A stretch of 64,000 bases of DNA from positions 6,324,001 through 6,388,000 of the forward strand of contig JASFXZ010000001.1 of NCBI GenBank assembly GCA_032209605.1, read 5' to 3'. A program made the translations under genes and the position numbers. This DNA comes from Mactromeris polynyma (Eukaryota; Mollusca; Bivalvia; Venerida; Mactridae). The notes beneath the pieces are model-generated. The model saw nothing but the letters and a program-made list of their open reading frames with translations, searched no databases and was not told where the DNA came from. Below are positions 39,350 to 51,300 of the stretch, in pieces. Position 1 is the first letter of the stretch; each line of letters begins with the position of its first letter.

Positions 39350-41054
39350 TGATTATAAAATCAAAGCGCTAAAAGCGCAGAAAGACTGGGGCGCCCTAGT
39401 ACTGCCAATATTTTATTGTCTGCTAAAAATTCAAATTTTCCTCCAACTGCTAAAGCCTGCCCACATAAAGGTCACAACCTCTCTCTCAGCAAGTTATAAA
39501 TTGGTTGGATATTTAGCCACAATATTATATACCAAACACTTCTATAAGATTCAAAACTCAGATTTTTTCTGTATAAACACACACATGGTTCCGTTTACTA
39601 GAGATTATGTTTCAGTATTATCATCCATCTGTCAGATAAGCCCAGTCTACTCTCTATATATGCTTAATGGCTTTACTACCAATGTATCAGCCAGGTAGAA
39701 CACTTGTTTCCGATGAAAAATAGTCCTCCCTCAATTCATCAGTTTCACTTTTTGCGTTAACAAAAGCTGCTCTTGCCAAAGAAATTTTAACCACAAACAC
39801 AAACGTCAAGATTAATTCGACATGTTGATTGGTTGTATGCAAATAATTCGTAGTGATACAAAGAGCGGTATCAAATGTGTCTAACTCTGCCACGGCTGTT
39901 TCCAAAATTATGGTTACTAAAGACATGGGGCTAATGCCCCATGTCTAAAAAATCAAAGCAAATGTGAGATGATTGAATTTAAAGAGAATATTTGTAATAA
40001 TGTAGAAACCTCTGCTTAAAATATCTGTAAAACTCTTGGATGTTAACTTAAGTATGTATATGACTTAACAAGAGCCATCGCCAGAAAGAGCACTACTATG
40101 AACAATATTAAAAGGTACTTGGCATGATATTTCACTTCTTTTAATTGACTTAACTACAAATTTAAGAAAGAAAATCGATAAATGTGATGATGAATCAAAA
40201 TGTCAATGTTGCAAATCCAAGTTAGTGATGATCTGCACGATTAAAGAGTCCGATAGTGCATTTGTGAGCCCTTGCTAATGATAATAAAATTGGTATATCC
40301 ACGTTGTCCTCAAGGGAGGTAATCAATTCTACTCGTTGCCATTTTGATCATCATAATAAATAATAATTATCCTTTTTGACCGTAGATTGTGATTTCTTGC
40401 ACCATTGGCTAGTAATATTGATAGTATTTGATAATAATCTATAATAAACAAATATATTTGGGATCATTTTGATAAAACTGAATGCCACCTACATTTAATT
40501 GCATTTTTTTAAAAATCTAATGTAAACCTTAAATTGTGGAGTGCACCAGGGTAACACAACCTGACCATTGTTTCTCGTTTGCAAATTGACAACCCTCCTA
40601 TTTAGTGTTTTTCGGACGTGGTTATCAACAAACATTATTCTTCTACCTTGTTCAAACAGTTTTCTCTCAAACGCATCATTTTAACGCCAATTATGACGTT
40701 TTTGATGTTTCATGGTTCAACGAACCGCCTTATTCCAATCAATATTTTCGAATTAAGAATCATCCTCTTCATTTAGCCAATAACCAATACAGAAAATTTC
40801 ATGCAGATATTCAGATAAATAAAAACGTTATTGAGAGTTAAAAACTACACACTTATAAATTTTGTTAAGTGTATGATAAACAGAAGTTAACTATTAACTT
40901 ATAGCATTTGTACGGTATAAACTTGAGTATGTCCAAGTCTCTGCTTGTTGATGAATTCAACGGTTAGGGTTAGATCATAGGGGCATTTCTGTGTTTTCAG
41001 TGCATCTGGTATTATTGTAGTCTAGTGGGTGGTCATCATGACTCGAGTTTGTTT
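39350..41054. other. Intergenic DNA between calreticulin and the 41-bp array
   Basis: No gene recognised. A perfect 11-bp inverted repeat (AGACATGGGGC, 4-bp loop, complement) lies at 39921-39946. A 78-codon frame at 40605-40841 is unrecognised and lacks clear splice context. Confidence 0.5.
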
Positions 41055-42612
41055 GTACATCATGTAATACCACGGGAACAGTTCTACATAGGACTGTACA
41101 TCATGTAATACCACGGGAACAGTTCTACATAGGACTGTACATCATGTAATACCACGGGAACAGTTCTACATAGCACTGTACATCATGTAATACCACGGGA
41201 ACAGTTCTACATAGCACTGTACATCATGTAATACCACGGGAACAGTTCTACATAGCACTGTACATCATGTAATACCACGGGAACAGTTCTACATAGGACT
41301 GTACATCATGTTATACCACGGGAACAGTTCTACATAGGACTGTACATCATGTAATACCACGGGAACAGTTCTACATAGGACTGTACATCATGTAATACCA
41401 CGGGAACAGTTCTACATAGGACTGTACATCATGTAATACCACGGGAACAGTTCTACAAAGGACTGTACATCATGTAATACCACGGGAACAGTTCTACATA
41501 GGACTGTACATCATGTAATACCACGGGAACAGTTCTACATAGGACTGTACATCATGTAATACCACGGGAACAGTTCTACATAGGACTGTACATCATGTAA
41601 TACCACGGGAACAGTTCTACATAGCACTGTACATCATGTAATACCACGGGAACAGTTCTACATAGCACTGTACATCATGTTATACCACGGGAACAGTTCT
41701 ACATAGGACTGTACATCATGTAATACCACGGGAACAGTTCTACATAGGACTGTACATCATGTTATACCACGGGAACAGTTCTACATAGGACTGTACATCA
41801 TGTAATACCACGGGAACAGTTCTACATAGGACTGTACATCATGTTATACCACGGGAACAGTTCTACATAGGACTGTACATCATGTAATACCACGGGAACA
41901 GTTCTACATAGGACTGTACATCATGTAATACCACGGGAACAGTTCTACATAGCACTGTACATCATGTAATACCACGGGAACAGTTCTACATAGCACTGTA
42001 CATCATGTAATACCACGGGAACAGTTCTACATAGGACTGTACATCATGTAATACCACGGGAACAGTTCTACATAGGACTGTACATCATGTAATACCACGG
42101 GAACAGTTCTACATAGCACTGTACATCATGTAATACCACGGGAACAGTTCTACATAGCACTGTACATCATGTAATACCACGGGAACAGTTCTACATAGCA
42201 CTGTACATCATGTAATACCACGGGAACAGTTCTACATAGCACTGTACATCATGTAATACCATGGGAACAGTTCTACATAGCACTGTACATCATGTAATAC
42301 CACGGGAACAGTTCTACATAGCACTGTACATCATGTAATACCACGGGAACAGTTCTACATAGGACTGTACATCATGTAATACCACGGGAACAGTTCTACA
42401 TAGGACTGTACATCATGTAATACCACGGGAACAGTTCTACATAGGACTGTACATCATGTAATACCACGGGAACAGTTCTACATAGGACTGTACATCATGT
42501 TATACCACGGGAACAGTTCTACATAGGACTGTACATCATGTAATACCACGGGAACAGTTCTACATAGGACTGTACATCATGTAATACCACGGGAACAGTT
42601 CTACATAGCACT
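41055..42612. repeat. 41-bp minisatellite, about 38 copies
   Basis: The unit contains catcatgtaataccacggga and cagttctacatag. Two binary variants (aggactg/agcactg and gtaata/gttata) occur in runs. It sits between the 3' ends of convergent calreticulin and Dab. Confidence 0.97.
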
Positions 42613-42644
42613 TAATACAACACAACACATTTATATATATTACA

Positions 42645-42650
42645 TTTATT
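42645..42650 (-). terminator. Candidate poly(A) signal AATAAA (minus strand) for Dab
   Basis: TTTATT on the plus strand, just beyond the end of the 41-bp array. If it ends the Dab transcript, the 3' UTR is about 2.65 kb (42.65-45.30 kb). Many TTTATT strings occur in AT-rich DNA, so this is tentative. Confidence 0.25.
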
Positions 42651-43969
42651 TTGCATTAACATAATTAAGTGTAAATAAGCAATGAATGAATTAACTTGTC
42701 TATAATAATAAGCACACTTAACAAAGGCTTAAATTTTATCTCTCACAATAACAATAATCAATACAAACATCTTGAAATGATTTTATATCCACATTCAATC
42801 TGTTTGGAATTATAAAATGTATATTTTTTGTCATCAGCAAAACTTTACTGCAATCACTTGGCTAGTACATTTGTGTTTTACATGGAATACAGTAGACAGG
42901 CAGCATTTATAAACTTTACAGCATTGACTTTAGTATATCGAGTTTTACGAATAAGTCAGTCGGGTTTTATAAATGAACGAACCAAGGGATCTGTACACCA
43001 ACATTCTGATATAACTTCCGTAGATTAGACAGACAGACACAATAGTTGAACATCAAAACAACCTTGGTAAAATTGGTAAAGTTCTATTGGGAATATATTG
43101 CACATCAACATGCCAACTTTGGGCCATTAAATACAAAATTAAAATACAACAAATTAAAATAGTAAAAGTAATTACAGAATCTCAGAAAACATAAGTCACT
43201 CGGATATACAGATTTGTTACTTTCAATCAGTTAATTATTGTAGTCGACTGATAATTAAAGTCATTAAGAACCACCTGGTGTAAGAATACCTTTTAAACAA
43301 AATGATGATTTCTGACAGTCTAAACAATGTAATGTCAGAAGTATTTATATTCCTACATCCAATCAACACCCAACTACAGTAAGATTGCCACACTGAGAGT
43401 ATGGTGCATTCATTTCATGACAAAAGAGCTGTTAACGTTTAATTCAACAAGTAAACACCCCCTGTACACTTATGTTACTGATGTTTAACAAATGATACAT
43501 TAGCTCAGCCAAATAAACTTGCTTACATTCATTTTCCATATAATCCTCGGGAACGGTTATATGTCAGATGTATGGCGTTCAAATTTTGTACAAATACATA
43601 TTCCACATAAAAGAAAACAAAATGGTATTTAAATAGTGTTTGTGATTACAAAATACAGCACATGCAGTAACTGAGCAGAGGGAAGACTGTGGGTTTCTAC
43701 AACTGTACAAAATGGTTGTTTATGTTGCTGCGTAGGAAGACATTATAAGATTCCACGATTATATATATTGCATATAATTTGTTCATATACATATGTATAT
43801 ACATTTGTACAACCAAAGCTAAGGGACATCAAATGTAAGAAATCTAGAAATCATCTTACAAACATGTACAAGGGAGACAACTCTTGTAAGTTACATAATG
43901 TGACTTTACAAAATATTTCCCAACATGGAAACAATAATTTCATCATTAAATCAATGGAAAAAGTAGCAG

Positions 43970-44310
43970 CAAATTTACTTCACGTGTATATAGTATCCCA
44001 TTCTTGTTTACAAAGTCAACAATGACAGAGATACCAAACTTTGTATTATACTTATTTACTTCACATGTATATAGTATCCCAGTCTTGTTTACAAAGTCAA
44101 CAATGACAGAGATACCAAACTTTGTATTATACTTATTTACTTCACGTGTATATAGTATCCCAGTCTTGTTTACAAAGTCAACAATGACAGAGATACCAAA
44201 CTTTGTATTATACTTATTTACTTCACGTGTATATAGTATCCCAGTCTTGTTTACAAAGTCAACAATGACAGAGATACCAAACTTTGTATTACACTTATCA
44301 CAGTGTTATA
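43970..44310. repeat. 81-bp tandem repeat, about 4 copies
   Basis: Near-identical units with gtatatagtatcccagtctt and tgacagagataccaaacttt. A multiple of 3, so one frame stays open for 104 codons. Confidence 0.94.
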
Positions 44311-45302
44311 TGTACTGATCACTGTAGCATGATAGAAGTTAGAAACAAGACAATATTAGACATAATGCGGGATAGGGAGGGAGATACAATATATCAGGCA
44401 TTGTTCATGTTGTGACATAAATGGTAACCCTACATTATTAATATTATAATTATGTTCCAAAAATAAAGGTATGTCAGCAACACGAATTTCATGCATATAT
44501 ATATACAGCAAAGTTTGGATGATAAGTACTTAAAATAAACTGGGTCTCAGAGACTCAAGCTGCTGATTTGTTGTTTCTGAGCTCAGTCTTAAAACTGACC
44601 AATAGCGAGGCTGCATTCTGAGACTAGTCTCCAAACTCATTGAATAATATCTGAATGTGGAAAGTGGTGAGAACCATATGTTTATATATTTTAGCTGATT
44701 CATGATGACAATTATTGATATACTACTACCTACAATAATATAAGGCACATCAACTTCAAACAAAATTCTAACAATGATTATAATTCCTTCTATACAGAGA
44801 TACATCACTACATATATCAAACTGTTGGTTCATAGACACATATCTAGTATGTCCTTGTAAGTTCTCTGGATTCTATACAACTATTACATCACAATTGTAA
44901 ACACTAACATTTTCTGGTTTCAAATTCTTGGTTATCCATAATACACGCTCACAAGATACAAGTTGGATTGAATGGTTTGCAGGTAAATTAGAACATATTC
45001 AAGCAAGTCAGCACTTAAATTTGTTTGTATATCATATACAAGTAATAAACATATAATATCCAATAAACCTTCTTACACGGTTGTAATATCTTCACAATCT
45101 GTCCAACTAACGACTCCAACTGTTTGTTTTTGCCGATATTCTCCTGTAATCAACATACGTAATACATGAACAATCTATACCACGACATTTTAAATTCATC
45201 GACAGATATTCAATATTAGGTCCAATTAATTAGATCTGATAAAACATTAAAATTGCATATGTTGATGAATCATTAACTTTTGTAACATTAAAATTACTTA
45301 CC
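44311..45302. other. Presumed 3' flank of Dab
   Basis: Contains one copy of the short dispersed repeat (44540-44640). An alternative terminal Dab exon may lie at about 45068-45138 (minus). Otherwise nothing recognised. Confidence 0.4.
44540..44640. mobile_element. Short dispersed repeat copy
   Basis: Shares the ordered words ctgctgatttgttg, cagtcttaaaactgaccaat, ggctgcattctgagact and gtctccaaactca with the copies at 45925 and, more loosely, 785 and 6308. Confidence 0.5.
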
Positions 45303-48300
45303 TTACTTAAAAGCTGGAGGTTGCATTCCAAATGGATCATTAACCTAGAAGGAGAATAACAACACTGATTTGGTTATCACAAACATTCATAAAGTAAAGG
45401 CGCCAATTGTTAGTTATTGATCACACTTGTCAGCACTTTGGAACATTGTCCCAACTGATTGTATAAACATGACAGGGATTTTAAAATATTCAATCTGATG
45501 ATCATGATCAATTTTTGATAAAAATAATATTTCTTTTTCTTGCAAATGGCTAAAATATGGACATCGAGTGTCTAATTGATTCAAGATTTGTATACGAAAG
45601 CTTCCCAGTGGCATTATATTTACATTGTGACCGTGGGGAGCTTGTAGAAGCGGTTATGTATTATATAATATAACCAATTCATCTGGACATGCACAATCTT
45701 ATACACCTAAGGTTGAATGGAAATATTTGATATTCTTCTGTAAAGTCAATCACAACTTGTTCTTGTTGCCAGTTAACAATCAGTATTTTCAAGGTCAGTA
45801 TATGTATGTATATAAATAAATGAAACTAGTTCACTTGTAATATTTAAAGTTATTTTTGTAACTACAATTACTGTCAGGAAAGTAAGTGTGTATTCCACGA
45901 GAGAACTGGAAAATATTACATCTGAGTCCCTACCAGTCACAAAACTCAAGCATCTTATTAGATTGTGCGAAACACAGTCTTAAAATTGACCAATGGTAAG
46001 GCTGCATTCTGAGACTCGTCTCCTGACTCAGTATGATAAGTTCATGCCTCGAAGCAACTTTAGGGATGAAAGCAAAGTGTCAAAATACACAACTACTGAC
46101 ATGTAAACATATCACAGTTAACTCCTGAAATTGAAATACAGGTAAATATATGTAGATGGGTACACTAAAAGCAGGGATGATATAATATGATACTTGTACA
46201 GATGGGGATTTCATACTGAGGTGATTTACAATTGTACTGGTTCTAAATGTAGACTTGATCAGAAATTAACTGAGTCCTGAAAAATGAATTGGTCAAACAA
46301 CAGACTGCATTTATCCTTACATGACAAACATTACTTATTATAGAAGTGACACAGAATGTTGCATCGCTTAACTCTAGATAATTTCTGATCAACACTCTTG
46401 TCATGGTTTCCATGGAGATTACAAGATATAGACTTACACATTCATTTATCATCTTGTAACTCTTCCTTGGACAGTGTTCAACAATGTAGTTAAATGAAAT
46501 AAACTTATAATTGAAACAGCAACACAAAACTTTACAGTAAAATTTACCTGAAACTTTTGTCTTAGTCTTTCTTGATGAAGACTTTTCGAACTTAAAATTG
46601 TCACTTGGTAACGTATTATCAAACACAGAGAAAGGATCGGCAGATTGATCATGTTTATGTGTGACTACAGTGGTGAAAGGATCATCTTTTCTGGCAGGTT
46701 GAGTATCACTTGTTTCGGTAAAAGGGTCAGGATTAAATGGGTCATTTGCAAAAGGATCACTTTGGGTAAAGGGATCATCAGAAGCGAAGGGATCTGTAGA
46801 TACAAAGGGGTCCACAACAACACTAGAAGTTCTACCCTTGCTCAATGAATTGTTCAAGTCACTGTCTGATTGAGATTCACTATTCAGAGATTTGTTTGTA
46901 ATACTTCCATTGTCTGAGATTCCAGAATTTGAGATCTTGTCACTTGAATAAAATTTTCCAAGTTCTGTTCTTTTCTCCACACTTTTATCACTTTCTTTAT
47001 TTATCACAGGCTTTTTCAATACCATGTTTTGATCAGATTTGTTTTGAGTATTAGTTGGTAAACTGATAGAATTTGAAGCATTGTTTGTTTTAGAAGGTCG
47101 TGGTCTCGGTCTGGGAACAATTCTATTCTCAGGTCGGGGAGGAAGTGGAGGCGTCATCTGTTGAGATTCATTTAGAGAACTTAAACTTCCACTACTATTT
47201 TTACTGTCTGAGCTAGCAGACATAGGACGAGGAGGAACAGGTGGCATATCTTGAGAGAAGTGGTTAGATTCAACAGTTTGACGAGGTGGAGGAAGGGGTA
47301 CACATGAAGGCTGACTAGCTATGTGATCAGGAAGTGGTGGAGGGGGGCCTTGAGGGAGGGGTATAGTAAAGTCATCATCATCACCAAATGTGTTGTTTCC
47401 AAAAGCATCAGGTTTAATATGAGATACAATTTGTGCAGGTCCAGTGCTGGAAAATGGATCATTTGCAAAAGGATCTGAGGTGCCAAAAGGGTTAAATGCT
47501 TCAGTTGTCTGGTTCTCCGACATTCCACTTGCCTGGAACCCAACAGGGGATGTTGACTTCGGAGATGGAGCTGTGTCAACTTTCAATTGATTTAATGATT
47601 TTTTAGCAGGAGTTGCTAGGTCTACAAACATTTCCTTCGGTGACAAGGTTTGTTTCTTGATAGCTGCACCAATAGAGACAAGATCTCCGAACACATCAAC
47701 CTCCGAGGCTTTTGTAGCTGGTATTTCTGCTTCAGTAGTTTGTATTATTGCTGGTGTTAAAACATTCTCTTCAAAAGCATTGCCAGTAAAAGGATCTGTG
47801 CCAAATGGATCACTGGCTGGCTGGAAAAATGGAGAATATTATACATGAACAAGAACCTTGTCTGCGAAAACACTATTGACAATCAAATATATAAATTCAA
47901 GATATCTGATAAATATTGAGAGATATTTTAGACTGTAAAACAAAACATCCATGGAACCTCATACATAACAGTGTAACACTCATTGCACATATATTGGATA
48001 AACAGACTTTATTGAATATTTCCAATACCATATTTCTCCTAATTAACGAGCCCGGGCACGTAACATTTTACGGACGGGGCGTGTCTATTTAAGCCCAAAA
48101 AATGGTAATACCGACTTTTCTCAAATAGGCCTAAAAACATTGTATTTCGGTAAAACATGTCACAATTGCCCATTGTCACCAAAACTTACGAAATGACGAT
48201 CTTTTTAGAATAATTAAGTCAAATTGCAACCTCAATGCGATCGCGTTCGATTATATTTTCAGCATACTATGTATGCCGTTCTCCCGTAGACTCAAGCTTG

Positions 48301-51300
48301 TAAGCAGAAAAGTCATGGCATGTTCATTAAATACACAGTTTACTTACATATTTTTCATTTCAAACTAAAAAACAACGTTAATTTCGAGGCTCGAAATTAA
48401 CACTCCGCACACTCGCAAAATGCATGTGAAAATTACAGATTGCGAGTGACAACTAATTTAATAATTATGTCTAATTACATTTTTGTACCTATCATTATTT
48501 ATCCGTAATTCGCCAGAACAAAAGAATAATCCATCGCGTAAAACTGTTGATTGTGTCAATCACGTGTTACAAATGCGAGGGCCTACAGTGTTTGCACCAT
48601 GCCTGGTCATATTTATTACATCCGTCTCATAAAGCATTTCAGGCCAATTAAAAAATATCACATGTGCATCATTGACAAAATCACCACCCACGTCGGTCGA
48701 CCTCGGAAATTAAGACGTGGCTCCTTTGAAATCTGCGAGTAGAACATTTTCGATCTGCGTCGCTTCAAACAATGCGCCAACTACTGTTGATCTCGCAAGT
48801 CAAGTTGCAGCGCCTTTGAAGTCTGCTAGAACACATTTGACTCGCAGCACATTTTGTGCCGATTTATCCGCTTTTGCATTGACTTAAAAGGTAAACATGC
48901 CGACACACAACTACTTTTTGTGAGAGATAGAGAAATAAATGACTGATGACTTGTGTGAACAACACGTGCAACTTATGTTACAAATTATTGTTTTATCACC
49001 CTTCTAAGTTTTGAACAATTGTTTTTCGTGTTCGACTAATTTAGTTCCCTGGAATGTCATTATTACGCACTTCACAGGTCTATCACATGTGTCGGGTACG
49101 CAGGACGTGATCTGATTGGCTGAAAGTGGTTTTGGTGACGAGCGACAAGCACTGCCTCCGATTGTTTTTAGTGTGTGTATAATCATGACATTATAAACGA
49201 AGGTGTCATAGACAGGATATCAATTAGGGCCCTTATATACGCGAATTACAAACAGTCTGACAGATATAGGTGAAAAATTACTTCAGCTTTTTACGCAGGT
49301 TACTTAAACTGTAAAAAATCGAGGATTATGAGATGTAAATGTTGACATGGTTCAGGTAAGTGTTGATTTTATCATTCACACTTTTATCTATTCCACTGCT
49401 GCACGATTGTCGCTGTAATATAAATAGACGCTCCCCTCTCCCGGGGGTGCGACAAATAGGACGGGAGCATTAATTAGGTGAAATACAGTATATGAATTAT
49501 TGCAAGAGAAATCCATTCAAGGCTCAATGAATATCGATGTTACATAGAATCTTATAGTCATGTATGATACATACTGTCACATTCACAGCTGTTGGTGGTG
49601 CAGATATACCAGGTGATACTGCTCCCATAAACCCTGTTGGTGGTGCAGATATACCAGGTGATACTGCTCCCATAAATCCTGGTTGCTGCGGAGTAAATGC
49701 AGTAGTAGGGAACTGAGGTGACTGACCAGGAAATCCGGGAGCTGTGCGTGGCGGAACTGTAGGTGCCTAGACAACATAACGTATCAGTACAGTATGGTAC
49801 AGCATAGTTCTATATCCTGGATAGGTTCAATAACAGCTTACACAAACTTCCATTGCCCCTAACCCTATGGTATCAAGTCTTGTTTATTTCAATAAAACTA
49901 GAACTGAGTGACACACTTTATAATGAACTTTGCTGACAATAAAATTAAGCATGAAGATACATGTTATGTCATAATTAACAATATCAAAATATAAATAATT
50001 TAATCCATGTAGAACATTCATTAAGTGGAATTCCAATAAAATCTATTTATCTAGAAATTTTCATTTCCAATGGCAATATTGTGAATACTTTGTAAGAGTT
50101 ACTTGCTACAATAAAACGGAAGACTTACCTGAAATTGCTGCATACCAGGTGTTTGTTGTGGAGGAAAACCAGACATAGGGAATTGTCGTTGACCACCGAA
50201 TTGTTGAGCTCCTTGTCCAAATGACTGAGCACCCGTTGGGAATGCATTTACTGATGGAGCTGGGAAAGATTGACTTGTGGAGAATGGTACTCCTCCTATG
50301 GAAAATGCAGGCTGTGTCTGTGTGTGAGAAAGTCCAGCAAGATCAGATGACCAAGCACTACCTGATGCTGTAGGCATGGCTTGAGTTGTGGTAGGCGGAG
50401 CTTCTAGTTCTTTAAACAACTCTTCCATAGTGTCAATCTGTTCTATGCGCTACAATAACATAGACAGTTATAATTAAAGTCCAAAGTCCAGCACAATTAT
50501 TTTATACAAAACATGTTAATAAACAACACAATCAGTTCAATAAATCTTACAGTTCCACAAATCGAAAAAAAACAATATATAATTAAAAATATCACGTCAG
50601 ACTGGTTGTTCACCTATCTGTAAAGCTTTCAGATTGTGTAGACAAAAATAAAACTATATATTACCCTTTCAATTGTCTGTAACTCAGTTTCCATCTGTAG
50701 TAAATCTGGAGCTTCATTCTGCACTGGTTTATTGTTATTTGGTACCTTTAATACAGTAACATTTCTATAGTACACAATGTTCAACAAATAGTGTTTGATC
50801 AACCAAAACAACAACATAAAGTTATCCAAAGTTTAGCTGATAAATACGACAATTATATCATTTGAATAGTTTTCAGACCTGACTAGACTAAGCGGTTCAC
50901 ATCTGTATATAGAACAACATTGACTCACCTGGTATGTTGGATCCGATTCATTTTCAACTGGTTTACCATTTGGTGGAACCTAACGTAAACAAACACATCT
51001 TACAATTATCATTTAAATGACAGTAAATCTAGTGTTTTCATATAGAAACAAAAACTTATGTAGTAAGGGAGGTAACCATAATCATGCATCGACTCAAACA
51101 TTATCAATGCTGTGCAATGATATCACAATACAATAAAACATTCAATACCAAAGACTTTACAAATTACTAGTTGTAATTAAATCAAGCTATGTAACAATAC
51201 AAGTTTATAGCAATTATTGATAATGGTATCGATTTATAGTTTTATGAATATCTCATAATACTATTCTGAGATAAAGTTTGCTGTAATAAAAGTAACTGTA

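Noticed and set aside
46243..46547. Extension of the large Dab exon frame to 46243
   Set aside because: A good splice donor at 46547-46546 ends the exon; the extension is intron read-through with no Dab-like motifs.
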